The translations under genes and the position numbers were made by a program. A DNA stretch of 64,000 bases from contig JBKBLG010000008.1 of NCBI GenBank assembly GCA_046296295.1, forward strand, positions 62,001-126,000, read 5' to 3'. Source of the DNA: UBA10646 sp046296295. GTDB taxonomy: Bacteria; Bacteroidota; Bacteroidia; Chitinophagales; Chitinophagaceae. Under the pieces are notes generated by a model that was not told where the DNA came from, made no database searches, and saw nothing but the letters and a program-made list of their open reading frames with translations. This document shows, one piece after another, positions 42,561 through 52,226 of the stretch. Position 1 is the first letter of the stretch, and every line of letters begins with the position of its first letter.

Positions 42561-43613
42561 ATGCAATTTTCGGCACAACAAATAGCACTTTTGATTAACG
42601 GCCAAATCGATGGCGATGCAAACGTTACTGTTAATAATTTTGGTAAAATTGAAGAGGCGCAACATGGCCAGTTATCGTTTTTAGCCAATCCCAAATACGA
42701 AGAATACCTCTATACCACCAAAGCAAGCATCGTAATTGTTAATGCCGATTTAGCTTTAAAAAACAATGTTACGTGCACATTAATTCGTGTACCAAATGCC
42801 TATACCGCTTTTGCCCAATTATTACAACAATATCAACAAATTAAACAACAACAGTTAAGCGGTATTGAGCAACCAAGTTTCATTGCAACAACTGCAAGTA
42901 TTGGAGAACAAGTATACGTTGGTGCTTTCGCTTATATTGGTAACCACGCTAAAGTGGGCAACAATACAAAAATTTACCCGGGCGCTTTTATTGGCGATAA
43001 TGCCGTAATTGGCAATAATGTAGTATTACATCCAGGTGTTAAAATTTATCACGATTGTGTTATTGGTAATAATGTAATCATACACGCCGGAACTGTTATT
43101 GGTGGCGATGGTTTCGGTTTTGCGCCACAAGTCGATGGTAGTTTTCAAAAAGTACCTCAAATTGGCAACGTAGTGGTTGAAGATTTTGTTGAAATTGGCA
43201 GCAACGCTTGTATTGATAGAGCTACCATTGGTAGTACTATTATTCGCAAAGGTGCCAAACTCGATAACCTCATTCAAATTGCACACAATGTAGAAATAGG
43301 CAACCATAGCGTTATTGCAGCGCAAGTAGGCATTAGCGGAAGCACTAAAATTGGCAAGCAGGTAATGATTGGCGGACAGGCAGGCATTGTTGGCCACATC
43401 ACCGTTGCCGATGGAAGTAAAATTAATGCTCAGAGTGGGGTTAGCAAAAGCATCAAACAACCTAATACAGCCGTTACGGGAACACCAGCATACGACTATA
43501 CCAGTGCATTACGCAGCCAGGCAATTAGCCGAAGCTTACCCGATTTAGAAAAACGTATCGCCGATTTAGAGCGCCAAATTCAAGCGCTACTACAAAAAAA
43601 CTCAAACAGCTAA
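42561..43613 (+). CDS. lpxD: UDP-3-O-acylglucosamine N-acyltransferase
   Basis: A 350-residue left-handed beta-helix acyltransferase adding the N-linked hydroxyacyl chain in lipid A synthesis. The uridine-binding N-terminal domain is residues 1-100; hexapeptide repeats (IGNHAKVGNNTKI and similar) span about 110-310; catalytic His in LIQIAHNVEIG. The C-terminal helix (LPDLEKRIADLERQIQALL) is the trimerisation coiled coil. Faces the bifunctional lpxC-fabZ on the other strand; the two are often neighbours in one operon, here inverted. Confidence 0.95.
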   Translation: MQFSAQQIALLINGQIDGDANVTVNNFGKIEEAQHGQLSFLANPKYEEYLYTTKASIVIVNADLALKNNVTCTLIRVPNAYTAFAQLLQQYQQIKQQQLSGIEQPSFIATTASIGEQVYVGAFAYIGNHAKVGNNTKIYPGAFIGDNAVIGNNVVLHPGVKIYHDCVIGNNVIIHAGTVIGGDGFGFAPQVDGSFQKVPQIGNVVVEDFVEIGSNACIDRATIGSTIIRKGAKLDNLIQIAHNVEIGNHSVIAAQVGISGSTKIGKQVMIGGQAGIVGHITVADGSKINAQSGVSKSIKQPNTAVTGTPAYDYTSALRSQAISRSLPDLEKRIADLERQIQALLQKNSNS

Positions 43614-43626
43614 AAGCCAATACATA

Positions 43627-43640
43627 CCTTACGGTAAATG
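43627..43640 (-). repeat. GYAA element
   Basis: 14 bases past the lpxD stop. Stem A-T. Confidence 0.85.
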
Positions 43641-43690
43641 TATACACACCCCTTATAACACACCTGAAAATACCAATAGCACAATAACAG

Positions 43691-43715
43691 ATATGGCGGC
43701 CTGCGGCCGCCATAT
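43691..43715. terminator. Palindrome related to the 17931 terminator
   Basis: Eleven-base perfect arms ATATGGCGGCC/GGCCGCCATAT with TGC loop, the same core and loop as at 17931-17961. It lies between converging lpxD and lpxC-fabZ. Confidence 0.9.
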
Positions 43716-43771
43716 TATTTTTCAAATATTTCCATAGCTACCATACAATTAACAGTACACAACCGTAACTG

Positions 43772-43787
43772 CATTTGCCTGTAAAGG
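43772..43787 (+). repeat. GYAA element, GCCT/AGGT stem
   Basis: 7 bases past the lpxC-fabZ stop. Outer pair G-T wobble, extra T-A pair. Confidence 0.65.
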
Positions 43788-43793
43788 TACAGC

Positions 43794-45206
43794 TTACTTC
43801 TCTTGACGCTTCACTACTTGCGCCACCAAATCGGCTTCAGTTGCAACCTTACCATTCACATACACCGTACCACGCATTTCGCAAATACCTCTACGAATCG
43901 GACTAATCAATTCCATCTTCAATAACATGGTATCGCCGGGCACCACTTTCTGCTTGAACTTACAATTATCAATCTTCAAGAAGTAAGTATCGTACTTACC
44001 CTCTCCCATGGCATTGATACAAAAGATACCTCCCGTTTGTGCCAATGCTTCAATTTGCAATACGCCGGGCATTACCGGATTACCGGGGAAATGACCTGTA
44101 AAAAATGGCTCATTGAACGTTACATTTTTTAAGCCAACAATATGCGTATCGGTTAATTCAATAATCTTATCAACCAATAAAAACGGATAGCGATGTGGCA
44201 ACGTACGTTCTATTTGCTCTAGGCTGTACACCGGCGGCAACGATGGATTGTACACCGGCACATCTTTCACATGCTTATTCTTTTTAATGTACTGCTTAAT
44301 TTTTTTAGCGAACTCAACATTGGTGCTATGCCCGGGTCTGTTCGCTAAAATTCTAGCTTTAATCGGGTAGCCAATCAGTGCCAAATCGCCTACTACATCT
44401 AACAATTTGTGCCGAGCAGGCTCATTAGGATAACGCAACTCCAGATTATTCAAATAACCGCCTGCTTTCACTTCCATGTGATCACGCTTGAAAGCTTTTG
44501 CAAGGCGTGCCATAGCATCGTCGCTAATAGGCTTGTCTACAATTACAATAGCATTATTTAAATCGCCCCCTTTTACAAGGTTATGCTCAATGAGCATTTC
44601 AAGTTCGTGCAAGAAGCAGAAGGTACGGCTACTCGCCACCTCTGCCCTAAATTCACGCATGGTTTTAAGCTGCGCATGCTGTGTACCAAGTACAGGACTG
44701 TTAAAATCAATCAATGTAGTGATTTGATAATCAACCGAAGGCATAGCAACCATTTCTACTCGCTTCACTTCATCGTAGTGATATATATTTTCATCGATAC
44801 TGTACCAAGCTTTCGCAGCCTCTTGTTCTTGTACACCGGCTTCTTCAATCAGTTCAACAAAAGGCTGGCTGCTACCATCCATTATAGGTATTTCAGGTCC
44901 GTTCAATTCTACCAAAACATTATCAATACCGCAACCCACCAAAGCTGCTAATAAATGCTCTACGGTACTCACTTTTGCATCGCCAACTTGCAAGGTAGTT
45001 CCACGGCTTGTATCAGTTACCAAATCGCAATCGGCTTTAATCACCGGCTGATTGGGTAAATCAATACGTTGAAACTGAATACCAAAACCTGCAGCAGCAG
45101 GCTTTAAGGTCATATCTACCAAAACACCTGTGTGTAAGCCGGTACCACTAATACTTACTTCGGTGCTAAGCGTATGCTGCTTATCTGGATTAAATTTACT
45201 GCTCAT
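43794..45206 (-). CDS. lpxC: Bifunctional UDP-3-O-acyl-N-acetylglucosamine deacetylase / 3-hydroxyacyl-ACP dehydratase
   Basis: A 470-residue LpxC-FabZ fusion typical of Bacteroidota. LpxC part (about 1-300): STVEHLLAALVGCGIDNV (zinc His), KAGGYLNNLEL, HKLLDVVGDLALIG (His/Asp). FabZ part (about 325-470): LPHRYPFLLVDKI, then EPFFTGHFPGNPVMPGVLQ with the catalytic His and a Glu shortly after. LpxC makes the first committed lipid A step and FabZ draws the same hydroxyacyl-ACP toward fatty acids, so fusion couples both. A GCCT/AGGT-stem element (43772) sits 7 bases past the stop. Confidence 0.97.
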   Translation of the reverse strand: MSSKFNPDKQHTLSTEVSISGTGLHTGVLVDMTLKPAAAGFGIQFQRIDLPNQPVIKADCDLVTDTSRGTTLQVGDAKVSTVEHLLAALVGCGIDNVLVELNGPEIPIMDGSSQPFVELIEEAGVQEQEAAKAWYSIDENIYHYDEVKRVEMVAMPSVDYQITTLIDFNSPVLGTQHAQLKTMREFRAEVASSRTFCFLHELEMLIEHNLVKGGDLNNAIVIVDKPISDDAMARLAKAFKRDHMEVKAGGYLNNLELRYPNEPARHKLLDVVGDLALIGYPIKARILANRPGHSTNVEFAKKIKQYIKKNKHVKDVPVYNPSLPPVYSLEQIERTLPHRYPFLLVDKIIELTDTHIVGLKNVTFNEPFFTGHFPGNPVMPGVLQIEALAQTGGIFCINAMGEGKYDTYFLKIDNCKFKQKVVPGDTMLLKMELISPIRRGICEMRGTVYVNGKVATEADLVAQVVKRQEK

Positions 45207-45333
45207 AATTTCAACTTCTGTTGTAACAAAACGTTCATTATATCGTTATACGAACGCATGCAATTCAATTGCGTGGGCAAAAATAGGCTTTACTTTTGGG
45301 TTAACACATCATAAATATTCTAAACAAAACACT

Positions 45334-45720
45334 ATGAAACTGCTTGTATGTTCTTCGCTCTTCGTTAGTATTTTCGCCTTGCGGCAAATGGAGTTGCCAA
45401 CTGAAACCCCCACCCTACAAATACACGAATATAAACTGGCAACCGATTCGGTTAATTATGCCGACTATGTGGGCAATTATAGAGGCCCATCAGGTTCTCC
45501 CGTAGAGTTTATTGCAATTGACTTTAAAGATGGAAAACTCTTTGCATCGGCTATGGGACAAACCAGCGAGCTGAGCCCTACCGGCACAACTGATGTTTTT
45601 ATGGAGCCTAACTACAACGCTAAAATGCATTTCGTACGCAACGATCAAAAAGTAGTTACTAAAATGCGACTGATAGTAGAAGCCATGCAGTTAGATTTAG
45701 AACTTAAAAAAGAACAATAG
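45334..45720 (+). CDS. Small secreted DUF3471-like protein
   Basis: About 128 residues from ATG 45334 with a signal peptide (MKLLVCSSLFVSIFALRQME). The mature part resembles the lipocalin-like C-terminal domain of penicillin-binding/beta-lactamase-like proteins (YVGNYRGPSGSPVEFIAIDF, DGKLFASAMGQTSELSPTG). The frame runs upstream to 45130 over the lpxC promoter region; the shorter start is the credible one. A GCAA-loop element encodes ALRQM at the signal-peptide end, so the element shapes the export signal. Confidence 0.7.
   Translation: MKLLVCSSLFVSIFALRQMELPTETPTLQIHEYKLATDSVNYADYVGNYRGPSGSPVEFIAIDFKDGKLFASAMGQTSELSPTGTTDVFMEPNYNAKMHFVRNDQKVVTKMRLIVEAMQLDLELKKEQ
45377..45390 (-). repeat. 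GYAA element, GCC/GGC stem, GCAA loop
   Basis: In the 45334 gene, encodes ALRQM. Both stem and loop are variants. Confidence 0.75.
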
Positions 45721-45736
45721 TCAACACCCATATCAT

Positions 45737-45750
45737 CATTTACGTAAGTA
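45737..45750 (+). repeat. GYAA relative, TAC/GTA stem
   Basis: CATTTAC-GTAA-GTA, fully paired 3-base stem, intergenic. Confidence 0.5.
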
Positions 45751-45757
45751 CCTCATG

Positions 45758-45800
45758 CCTAACGTATATCGGCCTGCCTTGCAGGCCGATATACGTTAGG
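45758..45800 (+). terminator. Perfect 20-base-arm palindromic terminator
   Basis: Arms of 20 bases (CCTAACGTATATCGGCCTGC and its exact complement) with CTT loop, between the small secreted protein gene and the EamA gene. A TAC/GTA-stem relative of the GYAA element lies at 45737. Confidence 0.85.
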
Positions 45801-45822
45801 GCAGTTGCAACAGAAAGCCTGT

Positions 45823-46755
45823 ATGTTTGCACCTGCAATAATTCAGGCGGTTTTGATTCATACAACCACACCACAACAACAGCGGCTCGCATATGGTGCC
45901 TTGGCTATTACCAGTACAATTTGGGGAAGCACTTGGGTAGTAAGTAAACTTGGCGTACAACATACTCATGGGTTACAAGTTAGTTTTATACGTCAGTTCA
46001 TTGCGGGTAGTATATTTCTAATCTATTTCCTAGTATTTAAAAAAGAAAAGCTTCCTACAAAGCAGCAGTTGGCTTGGCTGTTCATGATGAGTGTAATCAT
46101 GTTTGTATTTGCTAATGCCATTAGCACTTGGAGCATTCAATATATACCGAGCGGCTTAGGTGCATTAATTGGTGCACTGTATCCCTTGAGTGTTGCCATT
46201 ATTCAAATGCTTTTTTTGAAATACAAACCAAGTTGGTTAACAATGGCAGGCTTATTGCTTGGCTTTGCTGGTGTTGGTTTTGTATTGTATGAGAATGCAT
46301 TTCATCAACAACCCAAGGGCTATGTGCTTGGTGTACTTTTAGCACTTTTTGCCATGCTTAGTTGGAGTACAGGCACTATTTTATTATCGAAAAATAAATT
46401 TCAAATCAACCCCTATTATGCAACCGGTTGGCAAATGGTAATGAGTTCGGTTATAGTGGCCTGCATTGCTTATGGTTCGGGGGTTACGCAACCTTTCAAT
46501 AGCATTGCTATCACTACCTGGTGGGCTATTGCTTACTTGGTAACAGCGGGTTCGGTACTTACGTTTGTTGCGTTTATTTATTCGCTCAAACATTTACACC
46601 CAACAGTAGCATCGTTGTATGCCTATATCAATCCTTTAGTAGCCATTGGTATTGGCAATTTGGTATTGCAAGAGCCATTTACAACCCCCATCATAATAGG
46701 AACCATCATTACACTTGTTGGTGTTTTTTTAGTAAACAAAAGCATGAAGCAATAA
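45823..46755 (+). CDS. EamA/DMT-family transporter
   Basis: About 310 residues with ten membrane helices in two EamA repeats (ITSTIWGSTWVVSKLG at the first; YAYINPLVAIGIGNLVLQEP in the second). An inner-membrane exporter of metabolites or drugs; substrate unknown. Start is uncertain: the ATG at 45823 overlaps a TAnnTTTG box (TATGTTTG, 45822-45829), so if that is the promoter, translation would begin further in, for example TTG 45850 or after. The first 20 residues are outside the conserved region, which fits that. Confidence 0.88.
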   Translation: MFAPAIIQAVLIHTTTPQQQRLAYGALAITSTIWGSTWVVSKLGVQHTHGLQVSFIRQFIAGSIFLIYFLVFKKEKLPTKQQLAWLFMMSVIMFVFANAISTWSIQYIPSGLGALIGALYPLSVAIIQMLFLKYKPSWLTMAGLLLGFAGVGFVLYENAFHQQPKGYVLGVLLALFAMLSWSTGTILLSKNKFQINPYYATGWQMVMSSVIVACIAYGSGVTQPFNSIAITTWWAIAYLVTAGSVLTFVAFIYSLKHLHPTVASLYAYINPLVAIGIGNLVLQEPFTTPIIIGTIITLVGVFLVNKSMKQ

Positions 46756-46779
46756 CATTAACGGCAACCTTTTAAACAT

Positions 46780-46820
46780 AAACTACATGGGGCTCGCCTA
46801 CGGCGAGCCCCAGGTAGTTT
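46780..46820. terminator. Bidirectional terminator between EamA and PID-CTERM genes
   Basis: Long arms (AAACTAC.TGGGGCTCGCC and complement) with TAC loop and A/T flanks, between converging genes. Confidence 0.85.
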
Positions 46821-46840
46821 ATGAGAACTTTTTTATAGTA

Positions 46841-46854
46841 CCTTACGGTAAATA
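46841..46854 (-). repeat. GYAA element
   Basis: 5 bases past the PID-CTERM gene stop. Stem A-T. Confidence 0.85.
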
Positions 46855-46859
46855 CACTT

Positions 46860-47087
46860 TTACTTGCTACGCTGTTGCTTATTATCACGATACTTTTTGA
46901 TACCGTAACCAGCACCCGCGGCTACTAATAAGCTTAATCCACCATCTAACGGTACATCGGCACTATCGGCATCATCCCACGGATCAGGATTTTGTGCTTG
47001 TGCTCCTATCGCTAACATCACCACCATCAACGCTAGCACAAAACTGCGGATGGCTTGCTTATATAATCGTGACTTTTGTTGTTGCAT
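46860..47087 (-). CDS. PID-CTERM-type small sorted protein
   Basis: About 75 residues from ATG 47087: an N-terminal signal peptide (LYKQAIRSFVLALMVV, ending IGAQAQ), a short acidic stretch (NPDPWDDADSADV), then VPLDGGLSLLVAAGAGYGIKK and a basic tail. The P-x-D-G-G start, hydrophobic helix and Arg/Lys end are the three parts of the PID-CTERM sorting signal of Bacteroidota, so the protein is predicted to be processed and attached at the surface. It stands just downstream of the giant T9SS protein in the same direction only as neighbours; the gap is 106 bases. Confidence 0.8.
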   Translation of the reverse strand: MQQQKSRLYKQAIRSFVLALMVVMLAIGAQAQNPDPWDDADSADVPLDGGLSLLVAAGAGYGIKKYRDNKQQRSK

Positions 47088-47192
47088 TGTTATTCGTTTT
47101 GTAAGTGGTTGGTAGTGTACTTTAATGGTCTTACTACTGTACCTACCAACCACTCGTTGTTTAATATTGGTGTGTTCTGTTGGTAACTATAC

Positions 47193-50100
47193 TTATTTCA
47201 CAAAGCTTCCTGTAGCCGTGAAGTCGCTACCGTTCGTGAGTGTTAGCTGGTACGTACCTTGCGGTAAATGCGCTACGCTCAACTGCAACAAGTTGCTGCC
47301 GGCAAGGTTAATACCGCTCTGCTGGTACACTACCTGGCCTTTGCCGTCTACCACCCTTGCTGCTATCTGTCCTTTCACCGGCTGGCTTAACTGTACACTT
47401 AACTGGCTCTGTACCGGGTTTGGATACAAGCTTAGTTCTATGCTGCTTGCCTTGCCATTCAACTTCGCTACGGCACTGTACTTGTAGCTACCATCGGCGG
47501 CCGTTGCTTTCACGCGGTAGTATACTACCGTGGTAATGGCTTGGTTGTCGGTATAGCTATAGCTTACCGTTTGGTTGCTTTGCTGACTAGCGACATTACC
47601 TACTGCTTTGTAGCTGCGGCCATCGGTGCTGCGTTCTACCTGATACTGTACTACCTGCTTATCGCTGGCTACCGTCCAGATTACGTCTGCTGCTTTGTTA
47701 CCTTCCTTAGCCTTGGCATAGATGGCGGTGAAGTTTGTTGGTAACGTGGCGCTGCTGCGGAATACCACATCGAAGCGGTTGCCTTTGCTGGCAGGGTCAC
47801 TTGTTGTTGTGAAGCTGTAGCTATCGCCTTCGGTGATGGCTTGTTGTTGGTTTAAGAACTTATCAATTAAAATGGCATTATTGCTGCCGATTTGTAGTTC
47901 GCCAAAGTATAGCTTGTAGCTACCGTTGTTGTTGCTTACAATGTGTAAGCTTACGGTATCGGCAGTAGTTACCGCTGTTCTGGTTTGAATGCTGTAGCGG
48001 TTGCCGGCTTTTTGGCTGCTGATGCCTTCTGTGCCTTCGCTGATGTTTAAGGCATCGTAGCTGCCTTCTACCAAATTGCTGATACCTTGTTGGTTGCCAA
48101 AGCGTACCACAGTTTCATCTAAGTGTGCATCATCATTTGCCCGTAAGGCAATTCTTGTCATACCTAACCAGTTCTGTGTTCTGAATAACCCTGGCTGGGC
48201 AGTGGTTGATTTGTGGGCTTCTTGGAAGGTAAGCGTACCAAAGTTTGGCGTTGCCTTTCTTACAAAGAAAGCCTGACCTGATGCGATGATGTTATCGTTG
48301 ATATAACCTGCAGGTTTGTTGGTTAACGTACCAGCATTGAATACGCTGTACACGCCATTGGCATTAGCTGGATTATAACTCCAGTAGCTAACATCAATAT
48401 CGGTGTTTGAGGCTGCCAACGCATCGAAGTTAATTGGAGCCGCATAAGGATTACCTACTAATGTAAAGCCTTCTAAAAGGGTAGCAGATACATTGCCTTG
48501 CGCAAGTACGCCTTTAGCAGATAATGTTACAGCAGTGGCATTAGTTGTAGACCCATCTAGCAAACTACAACCTCCTGAACGGTCGCCGCGAACTAGTACA
48601 CGATAACCAACACCAGGATTAAGCGTAGTAGCATTGGTAGTTACTACAGGAACCCAACGCTGACCAGCCGGCATAGCAGCTGCATAAGTGAACATACTTG
48701 GATTACCAGTTGGCGTAAGATCTACACCGCCTGTACCTACTGCGGGACAAACACCCACACCCCCTGTAATATGAATTTGCTGCTGCCAACTCGTATCAAT
48801 ACGAGCAGTTACCGGACTTGCTAAGAACATGCTCTTACGTACTGTTCTTGAAGGTAAGAAGCGTTGTACTGTAACATCGCCAGCGATAGCGCTAGTGCCG
48901 CTGAGCGCTGTTACTACTGCCGTATTAGTTGTAGTTGATACTAACGTTAATAAACCGTTGGCAGTTAATGTATTGTTATTGGTTACGTTAACATTTTTGA
49001 TAACGCGTACGCTTCCGTCGCCTTGTAGTGCAACATTGCCGGCTCCTGCTACTAAACTATCTACTGTTAGTACAGACGGTGCAGTAACTGTAAGGCTACT
49101 TGCACTATTATTGGTGAAACTTAAAGAACGAACAGAGGTACTGCCTACGCCACTTGATATTACAGGATTATTTGTGCTTGCTCCTATAATTACATTTGAC
49201 GTTGAAGTTGGCTGAAAGCCTCCACACCAGTTGGCGGTATTTGACCAATCTGTACTTGTAGCTCCAGTCCAAATAGGTCCGGTTCCAAGCACTGCTATTT
49301 TAAAACTTCCTGTTCCACTACCTGAAGCAGTATGATAAACTCTTATAAAATATACATTGCCTGGTGTTAACCCGGTAGCGGTGTAAAATTCAACGCCGGC
49401 GGTTGATGTATTGTTAACACAAGCTAATGATGTTAAGGTACCGTTACAAGTGTTATCAGCAGAACTCAACACTTGCAAATGTGCATTGAAGCCTGCACCA
49501 CTTGCTACAGCAACAGTAGCAGAAGTACCTGTAGCTGTAAAGCTGTACCACACATCATCATCGGCTGTACCACCACAAACAGTTTGAGCAGATGCAGTGG
49601 CTGCAACAGTTGTACCATTGGTATTTTGGCAGGCAGTATTGCTTACAGTTAAGCTTGTGGCGTTACATATATTATCATTGGCAGGAGGTAATGGTGTTGA
49701 ATAAACACCTATGTAGAAGTAGCCTGCACTAGTAATAGCATTTGCACCACCAGTAGGTGTAGTTCCGCTACCGGTACCAGCATCATATACACGAACATAG
49801 TAAGTACCGGCTGTAAGATTAAGTGCTATATTTTCTGTCAAACCAGCACCTGTAGCATTATTACAAGCTAGTGATGTAATACCTGCATCGCTGAATAACT
49901 GTACTACAGGATTATAGCCACCAGAACCACGTACTGTTATGGTAGTATTAGCATCGGATGAAAGGTCGAATTTAAACCAAACATCGTCATCTGGCGTTCC
50001 AGGTGTAGCTGCTGTACAAGTGGTAATACCTGTTGAAGCTGTAGCACCTGAAGAAGTATATAATTCGCAGAATTCAGATGGTGGGGCACTTGCAACGGCC

Positions 50101-52226
50101 AATGCAATAGCGGCAGCCGGTTCATCATTGGTAATAGCAGGTAATGTTGTACCAGCAGTATATGCACCAGGTGTGAACAATAAGCTTGAATTACATGCTG
50201 GAACTACATTTAATCCATTAGCGCCTGTGTTAGCAGAACCAGCATTTGTGGCAGCAAAAATTTTAGTGTTAAAATTTTGCAACGCAAACACATCTCCAGT
50301 TCCAAGTGAACTTGAGGTGCTAAAGCCATTCATACCTACCGAATAAGCAAAACCATAGTCTGCTGTTCCATCGAAACCAGACATGTTTCCATAAACAAAC
50401 TCGATATTGTTACTGGTTTCGTAGAGTTTTACTTGAAAGTTTAAATTAGGGCCAGGGTTATTATATGTTTCCATACCACTCCATTCAACCGTTAATACGC
50501 GGTTAGGAGCAGTTCCACTAAGCTGATATTTGATATTATTAATATTGGCAAATGTTTGACCTGTTACTACTAAGTCTTCCCAAAAAGGTGCTATTACAGC
50601 TTGTAATGTACTTGAGTTGGTTCCAAGATTGTTGGAAAAAGCAGTACTTGTTGTAGTAGCAGGAGCTAATGTTAACCATCCATTGGTACAAGCTTTGAAA
50701 CTGTTCACTGTTCTTCCTTGATATACAAAATCAAAGCCAATAGGTGTAGCTGCTGACAAATTATCATCGCCACTGGTTGTGCTAGACCATGAAGAGAAAT
50801 TAGTACCGGTTGGTTGAATTGAATTATATGTTATACCTGTATTACGCGTTACCTCATAAGCAATGGGAGATAGCGTAGTAAAGTTGTTAGGATTGTTGGT
50901 TGCCGATGTAGTATTGTAGTAATAGCTATTAGGTGTTCCGGTACATCTTTGCGACTCATAAGCTCTTACAAAATAAGTAGTACCGGGCGTTAACCCCGTT
51001 ACAGTTACCGATGTTCCGGTACCATCGAACACTAATTGCTGACCAGCATTGGCCCATACGGCTGAGGCTGTACCCGGTACTGCAGGAGTTACCGGATCAA
51101 CAAAAGTATTTGTGTTATTGATGAACACACTTCTGTAGTTACCATTACCATTGGTCCAACTTAACCCAAGTGATGTTGTGCCTGAACTTGTTGCAGTAAT
51201 ATTACTAATTTGTGTTGTTGGTGCATCAGGGCCTGTAACCATTGCGGCTGCAGTTGTGCTAACCTCACCACTATTTGTACAAGTAACCTTTAGCCTGTAA
51301 TACACATCGGTTCCATTAAATGCAGGTGTTGTATAACTTAAAGTGTTAGCACCTGAACCACCGGTGACATCGGCCCAACCATCGATACCATTGGCAGAGG
51401 TTTCCCAGGCAAGTGTAAGCCCTGTTGTTGTAGAAGTTCCAACTGCATTGATTACCGTAGTACTGCCGGGGCAAACACGAATTGTTGCAGGAACAGTGCC
51501 TGCAACCGGGGTGCCTGAACAAGGAGAGGGAGGGGTAAATTTGTAAATAGTACCAGTGCTAGGTTTTGTGTTTAGGGAAGTAGTACTCGTTGTACTCGAT
51601 ACTGCCGGCGTTGTTACAGATGTCAAGTTCAAATAGGCTGTACCTGTGGCACTACCAATACCAATGGTAGCCAAACCACTTGATACACTTCCCGCTTCTG
51701 AACGATAATAAAACTCAATAATATTTGTTGTTTCATACAACTTTACTTGAAAGCTAATCACAGGAGTGCCAGAATTCCAGTTCCACTCCCAATTACGCCA
51801 CTCTACCGTTAAAACACGGTTAGGTGCGGTTCCCGTAACTTCATACGATGCCCTACTACCACCTGTAGCCCTACCATCCAAATCGTCCCACAATGGGGCA
51901 ATAATGGGGCGAGAACTAGTATTTGCCGTAGATAAACTATTAGTTGCAAGAGTTGCTGTGCCTGTTGTATTCAATGAGATGAATCCATTAGAACTCATTT
52001 TAAACTGTGTGTAATTCACACCTTCATATACAAATGTAAACCCAATATTTTGGGCAGTACTAATGGCATCATCGGCCTCTACCGTAGAAAGCCTTGTTGC
52101 ACTAGCATCATTTACTTGCGTAAATGTGCCGTTTTGCACTGTAAAAACATACGTGGGTGCACTTTGCGAGTACCCATACATAGCACACACGAGTGCCATT
52201 GAAAATAGCAACATTAATTTTCTCAT
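47193..52226 (-). CDS. Giant secreted protein with T9SS type A sorting domain
   Basis: A 1677-residue secreted protein with a signal peptide (MRKLMLLFSMALVCAMYGYS). Order: a beta domain (about 25-230; GFTFVYEGVNYTQF, FISLNTTG), Ig/Fn3-like modules, a second copy of that first domain (about 440-600; GFDFVYQGRTVNSF), two PPC-like domains (PDDDVWFKFDLS and ADDDVWYSFTATG), a long repetitive beta region (ATSTDWSNTANWCGG), a final Fn3 (YQVERSTDGRSYKAVG) and the sorting domain (LSLYPNPVQSQLSVQL ... FTATGSFVK). Cleaved and anchored or released by the type IX system. Likely adhesin or matrix protein; no catalytic motif. Elements at 47257 and 48134 encode LPQG and ALRAN. Confidence 0.92.
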   Translation of the reverse strand: MRKLMLLFSMALVCAMYGYSQSAPTYVFTVQNGTFTQVNDASATRLSTVEADDAISTAQNIGFTFVYEGVNYTQFKMSSNGFISLNTTGTATLATNSLSTANTSSRPIIAPLWDDLDGRATGGSRASYEVTGTAPNRVLTVEWRNWEWNWNSGTPVISFQVKLYETTNIIEFYYRSEAGSVSSGLATIGIGSATGTAYLNLTSVTTPAVSSTTSTTSLNTKPSTGTIYKFTPPSPCSGTPVAGTVPATIRVCPGSTTVINAVGTSTTTGLTLAWETSANGIDGWADVTGGSGANTLSYTTPAFNGTDVYYRLKVTCTNSGEVSTTAAAMVTGPDAPTTQISNITATSSGTTSLGLSWTNGNGNYRSVFINNTNTFVDPVTPAVPGTASAVWANAGQQLVFDGTGTSVTVTGLTPGTTYFVRAYESQRCTGTPNSYYYNTTSATNNPNNFTTLSPIAYEVTRNTGITYNSIQPTGTNFSSWSSTTSGDDNLSAATPIGFDFVYQGRTVNSFKACTNGWLTLAPATTTSTAFSNNLGTNSSTLQAVIAPFWEDLVVTGQTFANINNIKYQLSGTAPNRVLTVEWSGMETYNNPGPNLNFQVKLYETSNNIEFVYGNMSGFDGTADYGFAYSVGMNGFSTSSSLGTGDVFALQNFNTKIFAATNAGSANTGANGLNVVPACNSSLLFTPGAYTAGTTLPAITNDEPAAAIALAVASAPPSEFCELYTSSGATASTGITTCTAATPGTPDDDVWFKFDLSSDANTTITVRGSGGYNPVVQLFSDAGITSLACNNATGAGLTENIALNLTAGTYYVRVYDAGTGSGTTPTGGANAITSAGYFYIGVYSTPLPPANDNICNATSLTVSNTACQNTNGTTVAATASAQTVCGGTADDDVWYSFTATGTSATVAVASGAGFNAHLQVLSSADNTCNGTLTSLACVNNTSTAGVEFYTATGLTPGNVYFIRVYHTASGSGTGSFKIAVLGTGPIWTGATSTDWSNTANWCGGFQPTSTSNVIIGASTNNPVISSGVGSTSVRSLSFTNNSASSLTVTAPSVLTVDSLVAGAGNVALQGDGSVRVIKNVNVTNNNTLTANGLLTLVSTTTNTAVVTALSGTSAIAGDVTVQRFLPSRTVRKSMFLASPVTARIDTSWQQQIHITGGVGVCPAVGTGGVDLTPTGNPSMFTYAAAMPAGQRWVPVVTTNATTLNPGVGYRVLVRGDRSGGCSLLDGSTTNATAVTLSAKGVLAQGNVSATLLEGFTLVGNPYAAPINFDALAASNTDIDVSYWSYNPANANGVYSVFNAGTLTNKPAGYINDNIIASGQAFFVRKATPNFGTLTFQEAHKSTTAQPGLFRTQNWLGMTRIALRANDDAHLDETVVRFGNQQGISNLVEGSYDALNISEGTEGISSQKAGNRYSIQTRTAVTTADTVSLHIVSNNNGSYKLYFGELQIGSNNAILIDKFLNQQQAITEGDSYSFTTTSDPASKGNRFDVVFRSSATLPTNFTAIYAKAKEGNKAADVIWTVASDKQVVQYQVERSTDGRSYKAVGNVASQQSNQTVSYSYTDNQAITTVVYYRVKATAADGSYKYSAVAKLNGKASSIELSLYPNPVQSQLSVQLSQPVKGQIAARVVDGKGQVVYQQSGINLAGSNLLQLSVAHLPQGTYQLTLTNGSDFTATGSFVK
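47257..47270 (-). repeat. GYAA element, GCAA loop
   Basis: In the T9SS gene sorting domain, encodes HLPQG. Confidence 0.75.
48134..48148 (+). repeat. GYAA element, one-base insert
   Basis: T9SS gene, encodes ALRAN; GCC(C)GTAAGGC. Confidence 0.65.

Noticed and set aside
45130..45333. N-terminal extension of the 45334 gene
   Set aside because: Overlaps lpxC on the other strand and puts a signal peptide in the middle of the protein.
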